NCBI GenBank assembly: GCA_037074765.1
Contig: JBAMDO010000040.1
Span: 434,001-498,000, forward strand
Length of the DNA: 64,000 nt
Source of the DNA: Mansonella perstans
Lineage: Eukaryota > Nematoda > Chromadorea > Rhabditida > Onchocercidae
Reading direction: 5' to 3'
Below are positions 1 to 11,389 of this stretch, one piece after another; the stretch's first letter is position 1, and every line of letters starts with the position of its first letter. The notes under the pieces are model-generated. The model was not told where the DNA came from. It saw only the letters and a list, made by a program, of their open reading frames with translations, and ran no database searches. The position numbers and the translations under genes were made by a program.

Positions 1-1260
1 GAAAAATAATGTACAAACACAGGAAATTTGCTTTAGCTTTCCAATAAAATGCTATCACATTTGTTGGAATAGCAAGATTTGTTTTATCTTTTTTGTTGAT
101 GAAAATTCTATATTGTACTCATAGTTGAATTTAATAGTTTTGTTCCTCTTCTAAAAGCATCAGTAAATAGGTTGTAGTATCGTACAGTTGTAGTACCATT
201 CATTAGTAGTTTCCCACAGAAATAGCGTGAAAATAGATATAAGTCAAATCAGAGGATTTTTATTCTTATTAGATGAGTTAAAGAGAATGGATATCATATA
301 ACATACAATATTTGGCAAGTAGCAAATGTTAGCAAAGATGCGTCTTTCTTTATTACCAAAAAAAAAAAAAAAAAAAAAAAAAACGGATGTTTGGATGTTC
401 CTAATAGCCAATTTGAAGTCTGTTTGGATTTCAAATTTGCCCACTCTCAGTGAGTATTATTGTATTCTATTACAACATAGTAGCATAACTATAAATATGG
501 CTATCAAAATGGGAAATTTAACTAACTTCAGAAAATTAACAATGTATTATTGCACATCAAACGGCTAAATTAGAAGGGTAGGCATTTACGTGATTAATCG
601 CTTCAAAAACATATGATTTACAAAGGAATTTTCAGCTATGCCATTTAAATAGGGTTTGAACGAAAAAATCAAAAGATAAAGTTTTGGATCAGCAGATAAA
701 AGTAACGATGAATTCTATTTACAAATAAAGGCGATACCTAAGCAATTTAAGAACAGTACTAAAATTTAGCGCAGAAGAACAGTACTTCATCAAAATTATA
801 ACTATAGAAAGGAAAAAAAAAAACTATAACATAAAAAAAAGAAAAACAAAAAAAAAACTATGTACATATATTCTATGTAATACATCCTTCAGTAATAACT
901 GCACACCAAATACAATACCCACAAATATTCACTTATTTCCTTGAAAGTGCTAGTAAGACTACTGTTGACCAACTGTCATTCGAAAATGTATTAGGATAAA
1001 TTGGTAGGAATAACGGTAGATTACTTACAGAATTTCCAGAAACATGAATATTTTGTACAGTCTTTATTTCCCATTTTCTTCCTGTATGTAAAACATCATG
1101 TTGCCTTTCTTATTCGATACCTTATTGAAGTATATGGAAGCAACCATGTACATCTGACTTGGATTCCATTTCAAACAGATAAAAGAATCCAATATATTTA
1201 TATTATATAGTATTTTACAACGAATTCTCATTTAAGAAGCGATCGAAATTGTCGAAGACT
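1..1260. other. 3' flank of the STAT gene, no gene seen
   Basis: AT-rich DNA downstream of the minus-strand STAT stop codon. Short open frames here carry no recognisable protein and look like chance openings. A possible minus-strand polyadenylation signal (AATAAAG, plus-strand CTTTATT near 1063-1069) lies about 200 bp past the STAT stop. A run of 26 A occupies 358-383, with smaller A-rich runs near 815-860. Confidence 0.6.
358..383. repeat. poly(A) tract, 26 bp
   Basis: Uninterrupted run of 26 A on the plus strand. No flanking target-site duplication is obvious, so there is no direct support for a retroposed copy; simple slippage is enough to explain it. Confidence 0.9.
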
Positions 1261-4200
1261 CTATTCTTCCATATTGTCATCAGATTTATTTAGCGAACTA
1301 CTGCATCCATCAATAAACGATATGTCAACAAGTTGGAGAGGTTGATTTGGCAGCTGGGGATAAAAACCTGGCCCAAGTAATGCCTCAATATCGTTTTCAA
1401 GACTGCTTGATAATACAGATATTGTTTCTTCGTTATTATAATTTTCATTCCTGCAAACAATAACAAAAAAAAAAAGTGTTAGTTAAAATCAGTTTTCCTT
1501 TTAAGGGAAAATGCTTATTTTGATCACCTCGGCAATACATATATATATAGTAACGCTTGAATCACGCGATTCTTAAATTCCTTATTCCTACAGAAACAAC
1601 AAAACAAAGACGCCTATATCATATCCTTTGCCTTTTCCTTAATCCTGCACCATTTCATGTATTTTACACTTGCCACCGTCTTCAATATTTCAGTGGCAGT
1701 ATAACTCTCTCTCAAACACCGCAATTACTATGACAAATTTAAAGTACATCAACGGACATTTCTGTAGATTGAGTTCGAGCAATTATCTCTCCGGGAGACC
1801 AGTCCAGTTTAGTATGTGTTAAGAATGATAACAATGGGCTATCTCTACCAGTCTGACATCCGGATCTTCTGCAAAAATTTCCTAAACAGTGGCTAATATT
1901 TTTTAGAAATATGAATTTCAAGCAGATTTTATTTTAAATAACTAAATAAATAGGACATACACTATCAAAAAACAACTGATTTATATTATAAATATATTAG
2001 TCCATTAGGATCATAAAGGATGGAAGTACAAATAATAATACTTTTAGAAAAACTTCTCCCCTTTTCTCCTTTTATTCAACTGCACGAAATGAAAATGTTT
2101 GTTACCCGCCAGTTTTTGCAACCATGACGATTTCAGATTGAATGTAGCCCGTTGGAGAAGAAGATTTTTGTCGCTCTTCAGTTTCAAAATATCGTAACAT
2201 CTCCTCCTTATCAATATCCGGATATAAATACCTAGGGTGACTATTATTAAAACATGCATTTGTGAAAGATAAGTTTCACAAACATTCTGATCAAACGCTT
2301 GTAATGGTCAAATAGTGGTGGTATCTAAAGCTAGCAATATAAGTCTATTTCGGAAAGCGATCCTAGTGATTTAATATTGACAGTAATAAAGTACAAAAGA
2401 CTAGTGAATTTCTGCAGTGGGAAAATCCGCATTGTTTATCAAAACAATTACTTGATATCTTTCAGCTGTGGGCATGATGCAATACGCTGAGCCAGGGAAA
2501 ACTGATCGAGATCTTTTATGGAGAATGGTGAAAGATGAAAAGGCACTGTAAGAGACGAAAATAATTTGAAGAGATATTTAATATTTATAAAGAATAACTT
2601 CGCAAGAAAAACAGATGCAATTAAAAAAGATAAAGCGTAATTTCCCTCAGGTATTAATTAATATTTATGATGACAAACAATAAAATCACCTTTACCATCC
2701 TCATCGTTGCAAACAAAACCAATGCTAACAGCACCAGTTTGAGTATCACTGAAACGCAAAAGAAATGTAGGATGAGGAGCTCTGACCATTTCAGATGACG
2801 CATCTTGTTTACTTATAAAACCAATTAACCACCCTGTAAGATGACAAAAAAAAACTTTCAAACCGAAAATAATGAAAAGATATCCAAAACAAAAAAGAAC
2901 TGAGAACAAACCTTCATCCCAAAACTTCAAAAGTTTATGTTTGATAAGTTGCATAACAGCGAAAAACCACTCCCAAAATGAGAAACTGACATCATCTCGC
3001 AAATTTTGCTAAATATAACATGTAACAATCTTCATAGTGAAACTTACTTCATGACAAAATTTAATTGCGATATCTCATCAGAGGATAAAATAGCTAACTA
3101 TTTTACGACTGAAGATACCGAAATCATGCTTACCTTCGCAAACCTCTGCAGGGTGATTAATTTTCTTTCATCATCAGGAGAAACCTTTAATTTCTCAGCC
3201 ATGTAAGAAAGATCCGATTCGCTGATTGCTCGAAATGCACCAGTAAAGATAGCAAATTTATGACGAAGGACCTGAGCGAGCTCTTTCCACGAGACAGGAC
3301 CTATTTCTGAGGACAAAGTTGTACGATTCTGAAATTCAAATGCCTATAAATGACTAGAAGTGTTCCAGTTATAAAAAATACTGATGACAAAAACCGGTGA
3401 TATTACGAACCACATCAGAAAAAGCTCTTTGCCAAAGTATGGCTCCTTGCGCATCACAATCTTGACTTCCATGAACTGTAACCATAATTGGTAATGACAA
3501 TGTCCAAACATCGAACTTCCCAAGATTGCCAAGTTGAAATGGGGTTATATGAAAGAGTAATGCATACTTCTGGTCTGTAGCTGTCTGTGAATTCACCAAT
3601 ATCTTGCAGTCTCCTTGTCCTCCTTTTGGAGGCGGTTTTCGATGCGCAATACGCGTCAGCTTCTACAAAGCCAATTATAGCATCAAGAAGATGAACATAA
3701 CTACAAGAAACAATATTTCATCAAGACTATATTCTATTTCACGAAAAAATTTTTTTTTGTATGAACGAATTTGTTAGCATCTACTCTGTACTAACAATCA
3801 AAAAAAATAAAAAAATAAAAAATAAACAGAATATGTGTTTTTGAATATCACAAAAATTAAACTGACTGAATTGCTAAATTTTGCAGACATGTGTCCTTTA
3901 TCGTCTGTAGTTATTTTCTCGAAATCGTTACTTATGAAACCAACGGTTTTACTGAAAACATAAAGTACTGTCCTTCGAAAATTATTGAAATTGAATAACA
4001 AACCCATCTGGATCACTTTCCACTCATGATTAACTTACACGTCTTTCTCGGACAGCTGTGCAGTGCTAAGTAGCCGAGCTTCTTCTTCAGCAATGATCCG
4101 AACAGTAACATTAGTATTGACAAGATGCTGTTTGATCCCCAATTTGTCGCCAATAAGAAGTCTCACCTCCGCAAGAAATTTATGCTGCGTTTTCAAGACT

Positions 4201-5995
4201 GGTTCAGGTTGGACAGCAACAACAAAACTTTGCGAAACCAACATACACAGCAACTTCGTTAGGTTATCCAGTATCGAATTCAAATTTGCAATATGCGTCT
4301 GTGCCACATGACTACTCATTTGTGGACCTGTAAAAAAATTGCATTTCAAGATGATCATAACACATAACTTTTTGTCACGAAACATTTACCATGTATTTAC
4401 GATATTCCATACCCGCGAGAATACAGACATTCTTCACTCCAAAAAACAAAAGAAAAAAAACAGTATTATCTGACAAAAAAGTGATTTGATACGGGTAAAA
4501 AAAAGAAGAAAGCAAGCGAAATTTTCATTTCAGACTGAGATCAATTTTCTTCTAAAAAAAACGTGAAAACGCCGACCTCGACGAAGCAAATCCATCTGCC
4601 AACACGCGTATGTTCTAAGTTGCCAGTTCTGTTCCGCTAACATTTCAAACCTTTACAAGATAAACATTTACAACACAAGACAGATACATTGAAACTTAAT
4701 AACATGGAAATTCTAACAATATAGAAATAGAACATACTGGGTAATTTCGCTCTTATTGACAGCAAATGCCGTATAAGCAGCAAGTACCACTACTATTAAG
4801 TACCGACCAGTAGTTTGAGATTTCATACTTCTGGTTTTAGCAAGCAGTGAATTATATTTAAAAACATTGAAATAACAAAAACGGAACTCCGTATCACCGA
4901 AAAAAATTTAAGTTACATCTACAGAATCAGAACTTTGAGACCAGCAAGCAAAAGAAAGAAATACTTACTCTGTCTGTATTTCGTCAATCATATGATCACG
5001 TTTCTCGAACGGTACACCAACTTGCTGAAGTTTTTGTCTATTTTTCCAGTCATATAGGTAATCACTAATCAACTGATTTTGCAACAATGCGACATTATGC
5101 ACTCCATCATTTAGCTTCTGTGCCAGTTTACATCTTTTTTCCATTAGTATATTGTACAACTGACTAGCCTGCTTTTGCATATCACTCACTGATGCCCGGG
5201 CCTTTGATAATTTGTCATCCCTACAAACAATTCGATCAATTTATCTCTTATGACAAAGGCAAATTTTAAGGCACAACTAAATGTTGCAAAAATTTGAGGC
5301 AGAATGGTGAAACCACGTTCGTGTAAAACTCACATACGGTAAGTTTCAAAAGAAAGAAAGTTACAGTATGGAATGCTATGAAATAATTTTTCTACTTCAG
5401 CTATCTGTTTGTTTACATGGCGGCGTTATCATTCACGAAATTTGTTCTTAATATATACTAAACAGAAATATGATTTGTGTATTCAATAACATACATAGGA
5501 ATGCGATAAGCATAATATGTTTGGTACGAATAACATTATATGTTATAAAAAATCTTGAAATGAAAATAATATCAATACTCGTGCTTACCGTAGATCACGT
5601 TCAAGTTGACTCACAGCAAGTTGCATTCGATGCAATTCCGATAGATCATTCACGAATCGGCCCTGCATATCCTTGTTCTCTTCCCAAAGCGTATGACATT
5701 CCTTTGTCAAATCAAGCAACGCTGTTTTAATTTCACCGTAACACAACATTTAGATTTAATTAACTGAAATATTGTCTGATAAATTTGCAGAATTCAAATA
5801 GAAAAAATCCCCTAACTAAAATTAAAATCATTAAAAAATTTTCAAATAAAATAAAATCAAAAAATAAAATTATCAATCACTACAGGCCTTGCTTAAATTG
5901 CTCAGCAATTAATCACTAACATGACCATTACCTATCTGTCTAAATCGGTCATATTAATGACAAAGCTTTTTAAACATTTGCGACGAGTATTGCAT
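1261..5995 (-). CDS. STAT family transcription factor (691 aa model)
   Basis: Latent cytoplasmic transcription factor that dimerises through SH2-phosphotyrosine contacts after tyrosine phosphorylation and then binds DNA. Fourteen exons close in phase: 5962-5995, 5589-5721, 4969-5220, 4577-4650, 4039-4327, 3867-3951, 3411-3662, 3134-3328, 2912-3008, 2690-2833, 2452-2545, 2106-2231, 1758-1868, 1261-1450. Order: coiled coil (from the start, including LLQNQLISDYLYDWKNRQ), DNA-binding domain (VLKTQHKFLAEVRLLIGDKL, TVHGSQD), linker (SFWEWFFAVMQLIK), SH2 (PTFLLRFSDT, invariant Arg about residue 497), then GYIQSEIV with the activating Tyr about residue 579, and a short acidic tail. There is no STAT N-terminal oligomerisation domain; the model starts directly at the coiled coil. 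The first exon (34 bp, donor GTCATT) is weak and another start is possible. The joins at 1758 and 2690 were chosen by phase. Family certain; orthology to a particular C. elegans STA gene not decided. Confidence 0.93.
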
Positions 5996-6513
5996 AATGA
6001 CATTTGCCAGGGCCGTGTTTCCTGTAAATGTATGGGTTTTGTGTTTAGTAGGATGCGAGCGACATGTGAAGTTGTAGGTATAGCAACTTGTTGTAAGCGT
6101 CTATGATTAATATCTCTCTGGGTTAGGTATGGATACTGGGAGGCATACTATGGTGTGCATTATTTGCAACTAATATAGGTTTCAGTATTTCCCGTATAAC
6201 ATATTGTGCTGGAAATTGCGCTTTGGCGGAAAGTTTTTTATTAATTATCATTGATAGTTAATTTTAAACATTAAGGATTTGGAAAATTATTTTTGTTAAC
6301 ACATACATATGTATTGCCTAAATGATCAGATAGGCATTCTAAATACTGAAAATCATATTGCTGTGAAATACCTTTAAAATAAATCATGATAGCTCCTGGA
6401 TTGCACATAAGTTATGGTATATCTGGGACGCTGTATTTCTGCATCCATTTGTTTTCCAAATTTTATTATTGTTGTTGATAAATGTTATAGATTGTGCAAA
6501 GAATTAAGCAACA
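5996..6513. promoter_or_regulatory. divergent intergenic region between STAT and RACK1
   Basis: About 518 bp between two start codons pointing apart, so both promoters must overlap or adjoin here unless the STAT transcript begins further upstream. A TTTACAG site just above the STAT start on the minus strand could be a trans-splice acceptor. No single motif can be assigned with confidence. Confidence 0.45.
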
Positions 6514-8607
6514 ATGGCAGAACAAATGCAATTGAAAGGAACTTTAAAAGGTCACAATGGATGGGTGACACAAATAGCGACCAATGCTCGTTATCCGAAT
6601 ATGATTATTTCGTCATCACGAGGTAGAAATTAATTTTGAAGGAATTTAAGATTGTAAATATGGTCGCACAATAAACAACAGGCATTGTGTGATGAATCCT
6701 TTATCTGGAAATATTTTTAACCGCTTTCATTTTATCAACCTTTTAACGACCTTCATTGAAATTTGAAATTTGATTAGTTATAACATATAAATTCTTTCGG
6801 TTTTTCCGACAGCAAATGGATGAATTTAGTAGAGCCACGATTACATGTATTTTGGGGAACTTCAAGCTGGTTTTAAATTCAGCATGTTGACTGTTCCTTT
6901 ATGATGAAAGTTTATGTTTAATTCATTGTTTTTGAAAGATTTATAATTTGGCTCTTCTCAAGCTTGAATGTCGGACTATCCGAGATATCCATGTTTCTGG
7001 TTTTTAGGGTGTTTGAGTTATGCATTTCGTTTGTTTTGATCACATCAACAGATTTATGGGTTTTTATTATTGCCTAATCGTTAAGTGTTAATTTCTATAA
7101 CCGAAGATGTGGTGAAAATTATTTAATTAGTGGACTGGTTGGATGGTAGAAAGTGATACGTACAATTTTTCAGATAAAACAATAATTGTGTGGAAGTTGG
7201 ATACGGATGATTTGTCAGGAAGTTACGGGACGCAATTAGGTGGAAAAGCTGAAAGAGCATTGAAGGGTCATGGTCACTTTGTTTCCGATGTTGTAATGTC
7301 TTCTGATGGACAGTTCGCTCTTTCTGGTTCATGGGACAAAACGCTGCGACTGTGGGATCTCACTACGTAAGTCAAAATATTGCTATTTGAAAAAGTGTTA
7401 TGCACGTTACCAACACTTGAAATGGTGCATATATGAAAAGATAGAGAGAGTTGAGAATAAACTTTCGCATCGCTCATTTTATGCTGCGACGGTTGATTGA
7501 AATGCTCTGTTGTATCTCAAGAAAGACTATATATGATCGATGTTGTGCATATAGATTCCGACTATATTATACGCCTATTTCAAGTAAAATTCTTTGACAT
7601 CCAATTTTCAGAGGTGTAACATCAAGGCAATTTGTTTCACATACGAAGGATGTGTTATCTGTCGCATTCTCTGCTGATAATCGGCAAATTGTGTCGGGAT
7701 CACGGGATAAGACGATTAAATTGTGGAATACTTTAGCTCAGTGCAAGTATACAGTTAACGTGCGTGTTTTAAATGTTGAAGTTTAGAAGAAGATTATAAA
7801 AGCTCAAAATTTGAGATTATGCCGTATTTTCTTTTCTTTTTTGCAATTCATTTTGTGCAATCTGACAAATGGTAGGGATATTTTAATCTATTGCAGTGTG
7901 TTCTTATCGCAGTTATTGTTACACTTTCAGGAAGACTGTCACACAGATTGGGTTTCGAATGTACGTTTCTCACCTTCGAGTTCAAACCCTGTAATTGTTT
8001 CAGCGGGATGGGACAAAATTGTTAAGGTGTGGAATCTTGCTAACTGTAAACTGAAAACGAATCATATCGGGCATACCGGATATATCAACACCGTTACTGT
8101 GTCGCCGGATGGTTCACTTTGTGCTTCAGGCGGAAAGGTGAGATAGCATCGAGATTTTATGCATGAAAAGCTGATTAGCAACTATTTGGTTTTTCTGTAC
8201 TGACATGAGTTCATGCGCGACGAATTTTAATCTTCATCATCTTGCGGATATATTTGATGGCTTTATATTACGCAGTATTTTTCCAGGACGGTAACGCTAT
8301 GTTGTGGGATTTAAATGAGGGAAAGCACTTGTATACTTTGGGCGGCAACGATGTTATTAATGCATTGGCATTCTCACCCAATCGATATTGGCTTTGCGCT
8401 GCAGTTGGACCTGTGGTTAAAATTTGGGATTTGGAAGACAAGAAACCTGTAGACGAGTTGAAGCTTGATGTTATGGGTGGTGCCAAATCTGCACCCCCAC
8501 AATGTATTTCGTTGGCGTGGTCGGCTGACGGTCAAACACTTTATGCTGGATATACTGATAATGTAATTCGTGTATGGCAGGTTTCTGTTGCTCAGATTCG
8601 GTCATAA
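6514..8607 (+). CDS. rack-1: RACK1, 40S-bound WD40 scaffold
   Basis: Seven-bladed beta-propeller that sits on the head of the small ribosomal subunit and docks protein kinase C and other signalling proteins. Exons 6514-6622, 7174-7366, 7612-7759, 7931-8137 and 8287-8607 join in phase into 325 codons, the size expected for nematode RACK1. Starts [22 protein letters not shown]-type repeat ends are visible as [41 protein letters not shown] and VIRVWQV, with GH dipeptides before most blades, which accounts for all seven. The start fits the conserved RACK1 N terminus, and the ATG follows an A-rich ACA context. Same strand as TSR2, whose start is 622 bp past this stop. Confidence 0.98.
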
Positions 8608-8889
8608 TTTATATAATTGTTATGTACGGTTAAAACTTGTTTGTTATTTGTTTTTGCAAGAGTTATATGCAAGATCTTTGATATTAAATGATTAAAAATA
8701 CTTATATATCTGCAATTACGTTTTTGCAAGCGTTCATTTTTTCAATGCATCTTCGTCTACATGTCATTTTTGCGGAAAGTCATGAAGGACGGTTGTCAGT
8801 TTCAAGACTCATAAAGAAGTTTCATTAACAGTATTATACTGTATTTCACGATTCAGTTAAACTTCGATACGTGCATTGCTGGATAGCAT

Positions 8890-9140
8890 TTAAATGTTTT
8901 TTTCTGTTTCTGCAACAGTGAGAGTGCCATGAGCGAAAGATCTGGCTAGACTAAAGCGTAATAAAGAATGTGGACTATATGGTTTAGAAGCAGGATTTAG
9001 CAAAATATGGTCGGACAAGTTTGGAAATTTATCCGGTAGTTCAGTTCCGTTGATGCTTAACTTCTGTTTTGATGGAACTAGCTCGTATGTAACGGATCCA
9101 TTCGGAGGCATGGATATAATTTGGGTGTTACTAATTCATT
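8890..9140. other. unassigned open region, both strands open
   Basis: Between RACK1 and TSR2 a stretch is open on both strands. The minus strand has ATG at 9111 running to a stop at 8890 (73 codons, begins MPPNGSVTYELVPSKQ). The plus strand is open from 8931 to the stop at 9140 (containing LEAGFSKIWSDKFGNLSG), without its own ATG and preceded by a good acceptor-like run ending near 8920. Base composition is richer in GC than the flanks. I recognise neither protein. It could be a small gene, an exon of an unpredicted transcript, or a decayed gene. Confidence 0.25.
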
Positions 9141-9229
9141 AGAGATTTAGGTTGTAAATATTTATTTGGAGGCAATCGATATGTCTGAAATGATTTTCCT
9201 AACTGAACTAAGGATTTGTAGTGTTTGAC

Positions 9230-10075
9230 ATGGAGCATGACTGGATGTGTTGTGTAGATCGATTGTTGAAGGCATGGACAGGATATCAGTTGGCGGTGCG
9301 AATGCTTTCGGGCGGGCCGGAAACAAATGAAAAGGCTGAATGGTTCACCAAGGTAGGCGTTTATTCGCACTCCTGTTGTTCAGCATAATGCTTTTAATTT
9401 GATATAACTATTCGTATTTTTCCGAAAAACTCTTCAAGTAATAGATAACAGTAAAAGGGAATTTCACGCAGTTCTTTATTGCTTCTTGTTTCAGTACTGC
9501 ATACATCCTGTTTAAACCTAAATAGAAAGAAGGCTGCGAGTCTGAATATTTCAGGTTTTGGCCGAGCATGTATTCAACTCACAAAATCTGCAAGTTCATA
9601 ACTTAAGCGAATGGATAAGTGACATTTTGGATGCCGAATTCAATCTTATTCTGGAGGTTCGTTATTCTGCTTTGAAGTATTTTGAGGGATACTTTCTGAA
9701 ATCATGGAAAATAAGTTGGGAGTTTCATGAAATTTCTGCGGTATTTGTTATCAACAGTAGTAAAAACATAAAGTGATATCTTTTAAATGTTTTCAGGATA
9801 ACAGTATCGAATGGTTTGCTTCATCTTTACTAAAATGTAGTTTCTGGTTGAGAAAATATCAAAAAACAGAGCTTGAGAATTTTCTATCCAAGTTACCATC
9901 CGAAAGTGCTGTACAAGCTGCTGCAACAGAAAGTCAAGTGATACTGGATTCCGATGAAGCAAATAGTGACTGTGAGGAACTTGAACATGAAGCTCAAGGC
10001 GACCAAACTAAGAAACTGTCGAAGAGACGCATGGAAACTGATGAAGATGGCTGGACTACTGTTATTCGAAGATAA
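9230..10075 (+). CDS. TSR2: TSR2, pre-rRNA processing / eS26 chaperone
   Basis: TSR2 family escortin that holds ribosomal protein eS26 and delivers it to pre-40S particles; it acts in 20S pre-rRNA maturation. Exons 9230-9352, 9555-9656 and 9797-10075 join in phase to 167 aa. The N-terminal domain shows the family pattern WTGYQLAVRMLSGG followed by EKAEWFTK. An acidic patch (DSDEANSDCEELEHEAQG) leads to the diagnostic C terminus DEDGWTTVIRR. The ATG at 9230 is chosen because an in-frame TAA lies at 9209-9211. An AATAAA at 10164-10169 lies about 90 bp after the stop. Divergent from vertebrate TSR2 in the middle but the two end signatures make the assignment safe. Confidence 0.92.
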
Positions 10076-11389
10076 ATAACATTGTGGCTCTCATTTATCC
10101 AATATAAAAGCTTCGGGAATGCTCAAACTTTTAACATTTGCGTGTTTTTACTATTCTATTTATAATAAATAGTCTATGGACACTGCGGAATACAATTTGA
10201 GAAATGCCGACATGCAGAGCATCACATGTAAATCCACATCCGACATGTAAATCTAAACATTCCTTGAAAGTAGGTAATGGAATTTCTCACTCTTCTGCTC
10301 TTTTGCACCTATAAAAGCCGGGTCGCTCAATAAACAAAATAAGTGCAACAAAGCGCATTCCGTTGTATATACTTAATTCCGCAAATATGTACAACAAATG
10401 GCATATAAACTGAGGCAGTGCATAAATTCAAATAACCCGTGAGTAAATGAACAAAAGCCAAACCAAGACGTCACTGGAACCCGCTTTTAGCCGAATCGTA
10501 TCGATCCTGAAATTTACGAATTTACTGAAAATTGAAAACGCTTCTGAAATGATTTTAAATAATAGGTCCATCTTTTTTTTCCATAAAGTTATTTTAAATC
10601 CCTTAATACCATAAAAGCACATGAAACCAGTAGAAAGATGATTTCTTCAATTTCCGATTCTATTTTAAGAATATTCATTTTTGACCAAGAAGGACGATAA
10701 GAGAGTAGCTTTTCGGACTTCGATATGGATAAAAGCATTAAATTTCCTGTTCGAGTATGATGCAGTAAAAAATCAGGAAAAAGCATGAATTCAATTCAAT
10801 TCTTGGTTTATTTCCGGCAAGAATTTAGATGTTGTGCATAAAGATGTAGGATTGTGAAAGCTCTGCACATTGTATAACATCTTGACTGAGTCAAAGAATA
10901 GAAAACAAAGTTAAATAAAAAACTCTTTTGACTGAATTGAATGCTACTGAATCCATAAAGTTATTTTAAACAAATCCCATTTGAAATTTGTTAAGAATGC
11001 ATTCAGTATAACCATCTCCTACTCACTTTTTAAAAGAGATCATTCGATCACTTATTTTATTTAGTGCTGTTGGTATTCAACCCCACCCCTTTACTAACAA
11101 ATGACTGCAAGTTCTAATTATCCCTCATCAATTTCTTATAAGTTAAACAAAAATAACGTACCGAGATTTTGACCATGTTAAAAATAAATGCACCACTGAT
11201 AGTGAGAGGAAGAAAAAGTATGCCAAACTGAGTAGAGGTAAATATTATATAACAACAGCTCTGTAGACCAATTCATAATCCTCCTTAGAAAAAAAAGCAA
11301 TTCTTGAATGAAAAAACTTAAAGATGTAAGTCGGATTATGCGTATTACAGCAAGCTATACACATTATTTAAAACAGAAATAAAATTTAC
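10076..11389. other. convergent 3' ends of TSR2 and RapGEF
   Basis: Holds the TSR2 3' UTR and, on the minus strand, the unresolved last exon(s) of the RapGEF gene. The last certain RapGEF exon ends at 11390 in phase 1. Two candidate terminal exons fit: an acceptor near 10890 that would add about 31 residues, or an acceptor near 10510 adding only a few residues before a stop. Neither can be proved from this sequence. Confidence 0.5.
10164..10169 (+). other. polyadenylation signal of TSR2
   Basis: AATAAA about 90 bp after the TSR2 stop codon, in AT-rich 3' UTR sequence. Confidence 0.6.

Noticed and set aside
244..568. Overlapping frames across the poly(A) run
   Set aside because: They consist of a Lys or Phe homopolymer from the A run with no recognisable flanks.
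6623..8286. snoRNA in RACK1 introns, as in vertebrates
   Set aside because: C-box-like ATGATGA occurs in intron 1 but no suitably placed CTGA D box or terminal stem was found.
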